A stretch of DNA of 64,000 bases from Stictocephala bisonia. Taxonomy: Eukaryota > Arthropoda > Insecta > Hemiptera > Membracidae. Below the pieces are notes generated by a model. The model worked only from the letters and a program-made list of their open reading frames with translations. It was not told the DNA's origin and searched no databases. Location of the stretch: contig JAQJVL010000155.1 in NCBI GenBank assembly GCA_035578905.1, positions 868,001 to 932,000 of the forward strand, written 5' to 3'. Below, piece after piece: positions 47,872 through 58,565 of the stretch (the stretch's first letter is position 1; each line of letters opens with the position of its first letter). The translations under genes were made by a program, and so were the position numbers.

Positions 47872-48969
47872 TACAGGGTGAACCTAAAATACGTTCCCAA
47901 ACTTAAGTATTTGGTACCTTTGGTCAAAATGAGAAGCTTCTAAAAACATAGGTTCTAATATGAAATTTTGTCCGTCTCTACGTTTGTTTGTATATTTTAA
48001 AGATAATTGTGTAACTAAAGAACCACTAAAGTTACAGAGCTTAAAATTGGTATGAAAAATAATACTATTATCTGCTTTTGGCAGGTTATAACAATTATAA
48101 AATATGTTCAAGATTTAGAAAATGGCGGCCGTTTTAGTATTTTAACTGACAATTCCTCGATAACTTGACATCTCAATGAGAATGTAAAAATAATAAAAAG
48201 ATTAAATATTTTAATACAAATCTAACGAGCCCTAGTTTGCTAAAATACAATCATAAATAATTGAGAAACATGCATTTTATCAATGCAATGTATGCTGCTC
48301 TTCAGCCAGAACTGTGCTCACTAGAGCCATTGTTGGAATAATTGTCGAAAATTTTTGATTAGGTTAGGTTAGTTTACGTTTGTTTAGGTTGTGACGAAAC
48401 ATAACCTCAATGTTATAAAGTACAGTCCAAGCAACTTGGCAAAGCAAATTTCGTCAATTTTGTTCCAACAATGGCTCTACTGCTATAGTGAGCAATGTCC
48501 TGGCTGAGGCACAGCATACAGTATCCTGCTGTAATATAACAAAGATAAGTTGATAAAACACATGTTTATCAGTTGTTTATGATAGGATTTTAACAAATTA
48601 GGACTCGTTGAATTTGTGGTGAAATATTAAATCTTTTTATTTTATGTACATTTTCAGTCATACTGCAATTGTTCGAGTAAATGTCAGTTAAAATATTAAA
48701 ATGGCACTCTTTTTAATATTTTAAACTTTAAGTACGCCTATTTTTAAATTGTTATGACCTATTTAATGTACATAGTATTATTATTTTTCATATCAAGTTT
48801 AAGCTCTGTAATTGTATTGCTTATTGGATTGCAAAATGTTCCCTAAAATAAATAAACAGACAGATATACTGACAAAACATCATTCCAGGATCTAAGTTTT
48901 TAGGAACTATTATCCCCATTTTGGCACAGGAACCATATCCACGGGAACATATTTTAGGGACACACTGTA
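47872..48969. mobile_element. 1.1-kb foldback DNA element with arms of about 0.5 kb
   Basis: Ends TACAGGGTGAACCTAAAATA and, in reverse complement, TACAGTGTGTCCCTAAAATA. The arms stay complementary deep inward (for example ACAGAGCTTAAAATTGGTAT near 48,034 with its mirror near 48,795; AGAGCCATTGTTGGAATAAT near 48,320 with its mirror near 48,465). The central 100 bases contain TTAGGTTAGGTTAG-type sequence (48,358-48,372) and are unique. A TA may be the target duplication. No transposase frame is present. Confidence 0.85.
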
Positions 48970-49121
48970 TATTTCAAATATTAACAATCTATTTAGGATA
49001 AGTGTGACTTGTGCCCCATGACATAGATTTTTTTTGTAAGAGTTTTGGTTTGTTTTAAAAACGTATGTGAAATTATAACAATAGTTATTGGTATATTTAA
49101 AGTAAACCAATGGATATAATT

Positions 49122-49282
49122 AAATCTGATCTCAGGGGGCTCTATCCAATTGTGTTCCCTTTCGGAAAAGATCAAAATAAAAATTTGACGTTCATAAACA
49201 AAGCTGTAATCTTTATTGAATTTTATCACTAGGCTTATGGAGAATCAAATCCAATATGGCGTCAGTTCTAGCAAACTCTTAA
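49122..49282 (+). repeat. R2 repeat (AATATGGCGG family), copy 3
   Basis: AAATCTGATCTCAGGGGGCT, then GTTCATAAACAAAGCTGTAA and GAGAATCAAATCCAATATGG. Same orientation as copies 1 and 2. Confidence 0.75.
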
Positions 49283-49569
49283 CTCTGAGTTTGTTACAAT
49301 GGTGATACAGCCAACAATATGAACTTTGAAGGTACAAGCGCTTATAGAACGACGTATTTAGGCAAGTATTCTGATTTATTTTACAAACAATTTTGACATT
49401 TGTGAAAATGTGTTCTTCATTAAAAAGTTCTCAAGTGTTACATTATTACGACTGTATAGGTAGAGACCTACACAAAATTTGGAGAGTAACGTTTACATGT
49501 TTCAGTATGGTTTCAGTGTACATTTATTTGCAGGTATTTGTCTTTGTTATATTATAACCCTAAATATAT

Positions 49570-49800
49570 TTCTGTACGTGTACGGCTGGGGGTGGGTCAT
49601 TACCACATGTATGGGTGAGTGTGTCAATATCTCTGTACGTGTACAGGTCGGATCACTACCACTGTACGTGAACGGGCGAGTAAATGGGGCACTATCATTG
49701 AACATGTATAGGTGGGTGGGTGAATACAACTGTAAATGTAAGGGTCGGTTTGTGTATGTTAATTTCTTTGTACGTTTGCGTGTGGGTAAAGGAGAAACTT
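49570..49800 (+). repeat. GTACGTGTA/GGGTGGGT minisatellite
   Basis: Irregular units of about 30-45 bases built from CTGTACGTGTACGG, GGGTGGGTCATTACCAC, CACTGTACGTGAACGGGCGA and ATGTATAGGTGGGTGGGTG. They are open in several frames on both strands (49,479-49,805 plus; 49,547-49,846 minus), which is a by-product of the repeat and not evidence of a gene. Related to 9,882-10,400 and 51,790-51,915. Confidence 0.75.
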
Positions 49801-50045
49801 TGTAACCATATGAACAAAAATAAAATTCATGCTTCGAATTGTACAATTTGTACAGTTACATTTTCTAGTTTAGGAAGAATTCTAGGCAGATAGTCAGCAA
49901 TAATAAATTAGACTTTAAAAATGTATTGGTAGATTTTTTACTAAACGGCCTCTTATAGGCCTACTTCCGATGGAAAACTGACCGGCACTTTACGAATTAC
50001 TTATAAAAATTAATGTGACACTAGCTACTGCTTATAGTAGATAAG
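49801..50045. other. AT-rich spacer
   Basis: Separates two minisatellites; nothing recognised. Confidence 0.3.
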
Positions 50046-50890
50046 CTATCTCATGCCACAGATGAGAGCCACCTCAGAAATCCCCATTACCACACTAGTA
50101 ACAAGGAACACCCAGCCACGACCCACACAGACAGTACCTTAGCAAGGCGAGTTGTCGCTTCAGCTAGCCCTAATTTACATAACAACTTCCCCGTCCGTCA
50201 CCTTGGCTACTGCAACCATATCATGACACAGTTGAGAATCACATCAGAGATCTCCAACAGTAACAACAAGGAACTCCCAGACACGACCCACACAGACAGT
50301 ACCTTAGCAAGGCGAGTTGTTGCTTCAGCTAGTTTTAATTTACATAACAACTTCCTCGCCCGTCATCTTGGCAACTGCTGTCATCTCATTGCACAGTTGA
50401 GAGCCACCACAGAGATCTCCACCAATAAACAACAATGAACTCCCTGACACGACCCGCACAGACATTACCTTAGCAACGCGAGTTGTCGCTTCAGCTAGCC
50501 CTAATTTACATAACAGCTACCCCATCTGTCACCTTGGCCCCTGCAGTTACATCTCATGGTAAATGTGAGAGCCACCTCAGAGATCTCCACCAGTAACAAC
50601 AAGGAAGTCCCTGACACGACCCACACAGACAGTACCTTAGTAAGGCGAGTGGTCGCTTCATCTAGCCTAATTTACATAACAACTTCCTCACACGTCACCT
50701 TGGCCACTGCAGTTATCTCATGACACAGTTGAGAGCCACCACAAAGATCTCCACCAGTAAACAACAAGGAACACCCTGACACGACCCACACAGATAGTAC
50801 CTTAGAAAGGCGAGTTGTCGCTTCAACTAGCCCTAATTTACATAACAACTTCCCCGTCCGTCACCTTGGCCATTGCAATCATCTCATTTG
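50046..50890 (+). repeat. 166-bp tandem repeat array, five copies
   Basis: ACGACCCACACAGACAGTAC recurs at 50,118, 50,283, 50,449 (one change), 50,616 and 50,781, spacing 165-167. Units share CAAGGCGAGTTGTCGCTTCA, GCTAGCCCTAATTTACATAA, CAACTTCC and CGTCACCTTGGC. The array carries a 71-codon frame (50,223-50,438) that is not conserved between units. Confidence 0.95.
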
Positions 50891-51204
50891 CACCGCGAGG
50901 TGTCTGACTCACTCACACGCGCCGGTTCAACGGCCGGGGTGAATTTCCACTCCTGTGCGTGCGTGGGTGCTCTAAAAAGACTAATTGCTTGACTTAGTCA
51001 TAGAGAAAGTTTTGTTCACATTATGTGGTCGAGTGGAAATCGTTTTCGTATTTTGCATCCATGACGTGGATGGGGTCCGAGTTAGACTCAATTACAAGTG
51101 TTTATATAATCTGATAAGGGGAGCATTGTGATCAGACGTTTGTTACGGGAAGGCAATAATCTCCTTTTAATATGTGTCCTCCCATAATGACAAATATATG
51201 AAAA
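50891..51204. other. Complex flank of the 166-bp array
   Basis: 50,895-51,080 is GC-richer, with GCGCCGGTTCAACGGCCGGG, a partial inverted repeat. No gene recognised. Confidence 0.3.
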
Positions 51205-51206
51205 TA

Positions 51207-51588
51207 CAGTAAACCCTCGATTTAACGGACTATATGAGACAGGCTCTAGTCCGTTAAAGCCGATTGTCCGTTAAATCAGGGTGAACTCACCTTAACTTGT
51301 TATTTGATTTCCACACCTTCAAATCTAACCATGATGCTACCAGCTAATAGTTAACTATAAGATTAATAAATGTACAAATAAATATTGTATAGAGGTAACT
51401 AACCTACACATTATAAAAATTCCAATTTTTCTTTAAAAATTCCTTAGTAAACTTAATTCCGCGATATATAGAAATTTATATACTGTAATGCAACTGTAAA
51501 CTGTCCGTTAAATCCGAATTAAGTTAAATCGGTGTACGTTAAATCGGGGTCCGTTAAATCGGGGTCCGTTAAATCGAGGTTTTACTTT
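51207..51588 (+). mobile_element. pogo/Tigger-like MITE
   Basis: Left end CAGTAAACCCTCGATTTAAC then GGACTA; right end, in reverse complement, AAGTAAAACCTCGATTTAAC then GGAC. TA flanks both ends. The CAGTAAACCCTCGATT-type terminus is typical of pogo/Tigger elements of the Tc1/mariner superfamily. At the right end GTTAAATCGGGGTCC is tandemly repeated (51,537-51,571). No transposase frame; 382 bases in all. Confidence 0.85.
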
Positions 51589-51789
51589 ATATACATTGTC
51601 ATAAACAACATTACATTACAATAACCACTTAAACCCTTTATTAAAATATTTTTAGTTATCTTGTAAAATACACCTTAAGATTTTATAAATTCAATGTGAC
51701 AAATAAAATTACATATTATGTCCTATAGTTAATTGTGAGTTTTTAATATGATTTAGAGGATATCTATTGTAATATTCTCATTGTAGCTA
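51589..51789. other. AT-rich spacer
   Basis: Nothing recognised. Confidence 0.3.
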
Positions 51790-51915
51790 CCCACCCACAC
51801 ACATACGGTGTAATGGCTTTCATACCCCCATAATAATGTTAGTGGGTAATAATATTACCCATACATAATGTTAGTGATCCTTCTACCCACCCATACAGGT
51901 ACAGTGGTGTTGGTC
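51790..51915 (-). repeat. GGGTGGGT minisatellite fragment, inverted
   Basis: CTACCCACCCACACACATAC and CTACCCACCCATACAGGTAC then AGTGGTGTTGG are the reverse complements of units at 49,570-49,800. The two blocks face each other 2 kb apart, with the 166-bp array and a MITE between them. Confidence 0.6.
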
Positions 51916-53567
51916 TCCTTCAGTTATGTGGGAAATGTCAATAAATTCTCAACTACAATATGGACTTTTAAGTTGGGATGGAACATTTTAATATTTGATA
52001 GATTAATTAAGAATAATTGAAAATTATTGTTTACGCATAATATTAAAGGAGAAAAAAGAGAAACTTCTTTCTCTCTTAACAATGAACAGCTGTTCAGAAT
52101 TTATATGTTTTCAAGTTACTTAGATAATTTTTCATTGGATGTGAAAACCTGGAAAGCGACAACTTATTTTATAATACAAGATTCATTATAAATAAAATTT
52201 ATAGGATACCGAAAGTAAATAAATCAGTTTTTTAACATTAATTTCAATACCTTGGGCCAAAGTATGTCAACTGTTTGCAAATTAATATTAAAACATAACT
52301 AATTTAAACATTTCGTTGTAACAAAATATTTACTTGGCTTTCAACACAACAGGATATTAACTATTTAAATAATATTATTATATAAATAAAAAAAATACAA
52401 ACGTATTTTTTAGATTTTAGTCTAATTATAAAATAATGTACAATATTAGCCTACCTTAAGAAAATGTATGATGATACTTGTTGAAATTGTATTCTTTCCC
52501 TATGTTCTTGATCTTTAATATTGTTTATTAGTGATTTATGACTCGCATTTACATGTATAATTTTAGTTAACTTTGTAAATGCTGATGGCAAGTATTAGTA
52601 TGTATAATGAGTTACGTTACGCAACCTTAGTTACAGTGCGCTACGTTTAGTGTTAACTAACATTATAGAAGCTGCATATAACGACTTGTTATTTTGTTTT
52701 TTTCTAGATGCTAGACTCTATTATTGTTTATTATGTTTTTTAAAGAATGTTATTTTTTTTTAAACTGGCCATACTACTTGATACGTGGCCAGTCAATTTC
52801 CAACAATTATTAATGTTGAATTTGTGTAAGTACTATTGGAAAATAAAAATTAATTTATTCGTTTATTTATTCATAAGACGCTGATCATCAAGATATATGG
52901 ATTTCGAATGAGTGTGATGAGTGTAGATGAGCGGATGTAGTCATTGTTACAAACTAAGGCCGACTATTCCTTAGAAAGTGTCATTAATTAATGGCCCAAT
53001 GACAAATGAACAGCCGGTGGTTATCAGCTGATCCTTCTTAAAATGTGTTATGCCTCTGATTGGGATCGAACTGAAAACCTTTAGCGTATGAAGCTGGGAT
53101 TTTTTCATTTTTATGCAACATGAGCCAATCCAACTACGACCCAAATTTATAGAAAAACTACGTTTTCCTATGAGGTATATTTCGTTTTAGTGCATTTTCG
53201 ATAAAATGTTATAGTTTGAACTTGAAAAAAAATCGGAACGGTGTGATTTTTAAAAATATTTGCTCAATATTGATTTTTAAATGTTTAGTCATATCAGTGT
53301 TGTGTTTGAAAAATACAAAGTTTCTGTGCACAGTGTTGACAGTCTTCATTCTAAAGCTAACTGTATTTCTAAAAAAGAATACCGTTAAAACCTAAAGGAT
53401 ACTTCCATATTTGTAAATATGAGGCGTGTTTTTTGGCATGTGCTTTTAAAGAATGTAAATGGAAAAAGAGCTTGTTTACTTCGTGACCTTAAAATTGTCT
53501 ACAAATCGGGACTGGGATGACCACAAATATATTAAAGTTTATTGTAATTTTCAATTTATTTACGAAA
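51916..53567. other. AT-rich non-coding sequence
   Basis: No gene. Around 52,770-52,800 a TGGCCATACTACTTGATACG then TGGCCA phrase forms a small inverted repeat. No shared repeat family was recognised. Confidence 0.35.
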
Positions 53568-53745
53568 ATGTCATTTCCGTCCGAGATAAGAGTGAAGCTT
53601 GACAAGCCGCCCACAGACGTATCAGACACCTCCCGACACGAGACTTCCATTTGCAAGAAACACGCCATTTTGTATAAACAGATTACAAAGATTACAGAAG
53701 CAATTAAAGAATCCCGATTTGGCTAAGCGGGATCAGTGAACACGA
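53568..53745. promoter_or_regulatory. Complex GC-richer block, candidate regulatory element
   Basis: Open on the plus strand (frame 53,517-53,726, from MSFPSEIRVKLDKPP to ESRFG), ending in a stop. Codon content is balanced but no family is recognised. GATTACAAAGATTACAG (53,680-53,696) contains CAAAGAT, a TCF-type core. It may be a short exon or a conserved non-coding element; I cannot choose between them. Confidence 0.2.
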
Positions 53746-54483
53746 TTTTAATTTTCTTTAATTCTTTGTAGCAATTAAAGTAATTAATTCTCCATCTAGC
53801 GGATTACGAATATAAATACATATTGAAGGAACAACATCTTGTTTTGTTTGCATTGGTCCGTGAGGTTAGCTCAATTTTAATGTTAATCAGTGACGTGATA
53901 GAGTGTAATTATATGCTGCTTTTGTATACTATGATTATATTGGGGTTTTCTTACAGATGCACAATTTTTAAAAACCTTTTTCTTGTGTGCTTCGTCTTGC
54001 GTATGGGTTAATGGAAATTATTCTTAGGCTTACAATAAAGTTTACAACACATTTACAATGGTATTGTCTGTATAATCACAACCATACCACAAGAAATCAA
54101 GTTTGATATATAAACAAAATATTCATCGACGTTCATGCTTAAAACCAAAATTCTGTTTACATGGTAGAATCACAATATAAACATCACAAGGCTCGTACAA
54201 CATCACCATGTATGAAGTATATGAAAATATAAATATTAATCCTCTGACAACTCTATCCAACTAACAAATTAGGTACAAAAGTTAATGGGAACAAACATTG
54301 AAGTAGAAATAACATTTAAACATACTGGAATAATAAACACAACATATAAAGATGGCATAAGTTAATAACAAGACAAAACAAATAAAACCTGAACATTCAA
54401 ATATAATAATAAAATAATTTTATGCATTTAATAATACAAATTTTAATACACGACTAATAGTTGGTCATGTGATAAAGTTACGT
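53746..54483. other. AT-rich non-coding sequence
   Basis: Short plus-strand frame 53,823-54,011 is hydrophobic by composition but has no recognised family. Confidence 0.35.
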
Positions 54484-54785
54484 ATACAGTACAAGTAAAC
54501 GTCACACAACACAAATTTATTACAATATAAGCACAAAATGCACAAATATATTACAGTACAAGAACAAAATGCACAAATATTATGGTGATCGATTTTGGTG
54601 AACCACGCTCATCTTCCTCAGACCAAAGGGAATCACAAAAGAATTAAATCAGTTAATTCTTTTGTGAATCCCTCTGGTCTGAGAAAGGTGAGCGTGGTTC
54701 ACCGAAATCGATCACCATAATATTCGTGCATTTTGAGCTTATATTGTAATAAATTTGTGTTGTGTGACGTTTACTTGTACTGTAT
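54484..54785. mobile_element. Foldback MITE, about 300 bp, arms nearly meeting
   Basis: The left arm (ATACAGTACAAGTAAACGTC; ACAACACAAATTTATTACAA; ATTATGGTGATCGATTTTGG; TGAACCACGCTCATC) is mirrored by the right arm with few changes. Only about 5 bases lie between the arms (54,648-54,652). The left arm has an extra 30-base internal duplication (ATTACA-GTACAAGAACAAAATGCACAAATAT). Solo or partial copies occur at 1,965-2,090 and about 41,940-42,005. Confidence 0.9.
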
Positions 54786-55815
54786 ATGTACCAACATGTA
54801 TTATGCTAATTAAAAAACTAAATTAACGTTTGACGGATCGAAAAGTTTGACTGTTTAACTCTGGAAGCTAGTGATATTTGACCAACATGCTACTGCCTGT
54901 GTCACACTAGCTACTTGCACAGTAGCCAGTGGCTAGCTAGCTGCTAGTAAAGTAGCGTAGCAGATTTCACGTACCAGCTCGACACTCGACGCTAACTCAT
55001 TTATTGGTTCAGTTTAGCAGTATATAATTAAAGTATTAAATTTGTTTAACTCTGATAGAAAATTTGTCTTTAAACAAGCAACGATGCGCTATAGGTAGTT
55101 CACACTTTACATTGGATATGAGAAGTTATGATTGTATTATAATAAGTGCAAACAGTCATTGAGGTCTTGTTACTAATAGCCAGTCATTGGAACTGACTAA
55201 TACGCAAGTAAATTGTATCAATGACCTACCATAAATTCCCACCGACATGGTTACTCCCATGAAACAATTTGTAAGAAAATCCATACTACAATATTAAAAA
55301 TACTAGTGGTAAATTTAAAAAAAATAGAAACAAGTCTGTTTTGGGTAATGTATGTAAGAAAGTAGCTCTCTTTGCCCTGTAGACTTATCTTATTTTACTT
55401 TAGATTCGGGAAAAGCAGGATTCATGCATTATCTTCTAATGGTTTCAGTCTCAGATCTTTTCACGTGTTTCTAATTATAAAGTGGATCTCTCTCATTAGG
55501 GTTAGTTATTTACACATAGCCTGTCCTGCCTCTGGATTTATCTCGTAGGGTCGTAGCCATTACCATCTAAATACTTTTATTTTTTCGTTTCACCTCTAGT
55601 GCTTAAAATACAACGAATTAAAATACTTTAAATCAGGATTTTAAATTTGTATTACTGATAATTTTATGAGAAAACAAGGACTGCTAACAGTGCTACAATT
55701 ACTAGTTTACTAACAGTAGTATCTCGAAACAGCAGCATGTCCTGGAAAATACCAATAGAATACGTTCAATATAAAAAACATTAGTATCCATCACGTTGTG
55801 TGAAAATCAATATAT
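54786..55815. other. AT-rich non-coding sequence
   Basis: 54,890-54,960 contains GCTAGC-rich local repeats (CAGTGGCTAGCTAGCTGCTA). No gene. Confidence 0.35.
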
Positions 55816-56470
55816 TCATTCCACAAATATTCCAAGCAGCACACCCCTGATATCACCAACAGAATATGCCAGAAATATTCCAAGCAGCACATCCCTGATA
55901 TCACCAACAGAATAGGCCACAAATATTCCAAGCATCATACCCCTGATATCACCAACAATATATATATATATGATATCATCAATAGAATATGCCACAAATA
56001 TTCCAAACAGCACACCCCTGATATCACCAACAGAATATGCCACAAATATTCCAAGCAGCATACCCCTGATATCATCAATAGAATATGCCACAAATATTCC
56101 AAACAGCACACACCTGATATCACCAACAGAATATGCCACAAATATTCCAAGCAGCATACCCCTGATATCATCAATAGAATATGCCACAAATATTCCAAAC
56201 AGCACACACCTGATATCACCAACAGAATATGCCACAAATATTCCAACCAGCACACCCCTAATATCACCAACAGAATATGCCACAAATATTCCAAACAACA
56301 CACCCCTGATATCACCAACAGAATATGCCACAAATATTCCAAGCAGCACACCCCAGATATCACCAACAGAATATGCCACAAATATTCCAAGCAGCACACC
56401 CCAGATATCACCAACAGAATGTGCCACAAATATTCCAACTAGCATACCCCTGATATCACCAACAGAATAT
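55816..56470. repeat. 48-bp minisatellite, 13 copies, with 96-bp higher order
   Basis: The unit is built of GAATATGCCACAAATATTCC, AAGCAGCACACCCCTGATAT and CACCAACA. In the middle, two variant units alternate: the variant with ATCATCAATAGAATATG begins at 55,975, 56,071 and 56,167, exactly 96 apart. (TA)n tracts interrupt at 55,959-55,970 and close the array at 56,466-56,485. Because 48 is divisible by three, long frames stay open on both strands (55,816-56,445 minus; 55,970-56,518 plus). No start context, splice site or composition supports a gene. Confidence 0.95.
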
Positions 56471-56694
56471 ATATATATATATATAAAATATGGCTTTCAA
56501 AGCCATCCACCATACTAATAAAAACAGTGAAAAACATAACAATAAGCAAGGTTGAAATAGAATAAAATCTAAAATACAAACTTCCTATTTCCTAGTGTTT
56601 AAATATTGATCTTCCGTCACAGAGGTAACTCCAGGTTTCGTAACAATTCAACTCCTACCTATCCGATTAAACGAAGACTAGCTAATCATCCCTG
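56471..56694. other. AT-rich spacer
   Basis: Nothing recognised. Confidence 0.3.
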
Positions 56695-56840
56695 AAAACA
56701 ACGCAATGGGCACTCATTAACTATGTGATCCATAGTTTGAACGTCGAATACGCATTCGCATTACTGATCATTTGCCATGCCCAACATATATTTCCAGTAG
56801 TTTCATCTTCCCAAACCCGTGCAAAACGATTCAACATACC
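56695..56840 (-). mobile_element. Non-LTR retrotransposon C-terminal remnant (minus strand)
   Basis: Minus-strand translation gives CECVFDVQTMDHIVNECPLR then CFQG and a stop. The pattern C-x-C...H....CP is the cysteine/histidine motif after the RT domain of many non-LTR elements. A stop or frame change lies just upstream, so only this tail is readable. It is dead debris of a different family from the two elements at 10.4 and 41.3 kb. Confidence 0.7.
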
Positions 56841-57311
56841 CTACTCCTTACGAGGAAGTTCATTCCACTGATGACGATAATGGAATATGATACCAGAAAC
56901 TTGTTTCAACCGTCAAACTTATTTAAGTTAACGCCGAGATGGTTTTTGGCGAAACCCGTCGAGAATTCATCGATGGCGAAACACCGTTTGAGATTACCTG
57001 GGACGCTGGTCGGGGTTGTGGCTTTCTTGAAACTTAAGTTCAGGGATATCTTGCAAAATGGGGAAATTCGGATACCAGGATCATGAAGGTGTAGCTGGGA
57101 GGTAAGGATGTTATAGGCCACTTCAGGCTAGGATAGGTGCTGGTACTAAATCCTCGACAAATGTTTTGTGTACTACTGGTTGTCACCTCTGTTCAATTCT
57201 TATCTGTGATAACTATCAATAAATTAATCATAAACCACTCTAATTAATTACAAGTAGAAACAATGTTAGCTTTCAATTTATGTATTCATTTTAGATTAAT
57301 TAGTAGGCTAC
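56841..57311. other. Non-coding sequence, GC-moderate
   Basis: Open frames on both strands (56,772-57,086 plus; 56,906-57,121 minus) overlap the retroelement remnant; they may be further diverged parts of it. No domain was recognised. Confidence 0.3.
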
Positions 57312-57560
57312 TTAGTCACAACACAAACAATCAGATTGGGCGAAATAATTCGTCTCCTGGAGCCCCTTCAACTTTTTCATTACCTTTTCAACTCTCGTTG
57401 TGAACAAGGCGTAATTTGTTTGAACGAGGTTTTCTCCAGTCAAAGCAAGTGCTTCTGTGCAGACTAAATATACAGAGTCCAGTGACCCTCCAGGCTTTAC
57501 ATCAGTTCTCCAGTAGACACAGCTAGCTGCCCGTAATATCCCGTCATGTAGACTAAACAT
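57312..57560 (-). CDS. Hypothetical open frame, 82 codons, possible exon
   Basis: Minus-strand ATG to TAA encoding MFSLHDGILRAASCVYW and ending QSDCLCCD. The G+C level and balanced residue use make it look more protein-like than other short frames here, and AAAAG|GTAATG (near 57,390) could be a donor. No family, transmembrane segment or signal is recognised and there is no partner exon. It may be a chance frame. Confidence 0.15.
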   Translation of the reverse strand: MFSLHDGILRAASCVYWRTDVKPGGSLDSVYLVCTEALALTGENLVQTNYALFTTRVEKVMKKLKGLQETNYFAQSDCLCCD

Positions 57561-57899
57561 GACCCACTCATACGGTACTTAAACAAGCCGTAACTTGTCG
57601 TAGTAGGTCTCAGCACGCAGCTGGGCGGTCACAGCCCTCGTACTTTACTGATCAGTCAGTTATTTGTTGGAGCAGTAATTTTCTAACGCTCAACGTAAAT
57701 AAAGACACAGTAATATTTGTAATACAAACTCTTAAGATTGTTTTACAGTAGTTTAGACGATTATTTGCAAAGAAAACACCAGCAAATTAGAAATCTAAAA
57801 AGCAATCCCAAAGAATTATTTAAGAAACTGTATTCTTCTATATTTTAACTTCACGTGCCAGTTCACATGGTCCTACAGCACTGGGCATGAACTTTATCA
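57561..57899. other. Non-coding sequence
   Basis: Nothing recognised. Confidence 0.3.
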
Positions 57900-58565
57900 T
57901 TAGACTTTGCCTTAACTGAGGACGTCAACTACACTAACCATAGAAGCACTATTTTTAGCAGCTTTATCATGAGTACGTCAACTACACTAACCACTGACTG
58001 GGGCATTCCTTTCAGCAGCTTTACCATGTGGACGCCAAAAACACTAACTACAGATCCTCACGTTTCTGCAGCTTTACCGTGAGAACGACAACAACACTAA
58101 CCACATGAGCACTTCTTTCAGCAGCTTTACCATCAGGAGAACAACTACACTTATCACAAAAGCATTCCTTTCAGCAGCTTTACCGTGAGAACGACAACAC
58201 TAACCACATGAGCACTCCTTTCTGCAGCTTTACCATTAGGAGAACATCTACACTTATCACAAAAGCACTCCTTTCAGCAGCTTTACCATGAGGCTGACAT
58301 CTACACTAACCACTGAGGCACTCCTTTCAGCAGCTTTACTATGAGGAGGATATCTACACTAATTACAAAAACACTCCTTTTAGCAGCTTTACCATGAGGA
58401 CGACATCTACACCAATTATAAAAGCACTCCTTTCACCAGCTTTACCATGAGGATGACATCTACACTAACCACTGAGGCACTCCTATCAGCGGCTTTACCA
58501 TGATGACGACAAGTACACTAACCACAGGAACACCGCTTTCAGCAGCTTTATAATGAGAAAACAAC
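57900..58565 (+). repeat. 53-bp tandem repeat array, about 12 copies
   Basis: TTTCAGCAGCTTTACCATGA recurs with starts of AGCAGC at 57,957, 58,014, then 58,067, 58,120, 58,173, 58,223, 58,276, 58,329, 58,382, 58,435, 58,488 and 58,541. Period 53 with one 57 and one 50. Units also share GACATCTACACTAACCAC and GAGGCACTCC. Outer units are more diverged. Confidence 0.95.

Noticed and set aside
49479..49846. 108- and 99-codon frames on opposite strands
   Set aside because: They coincide with the GTACGTGTA minisatellite and reflect low stop density in the repeat.
55816..56518. Frames of 209, 167 and 182 codons as a repeat protein
   Set aside because: They are produced by a 48-bp minisatellite open in several frames on both strands, with (TA)n interruptions and no splice or start evidence.
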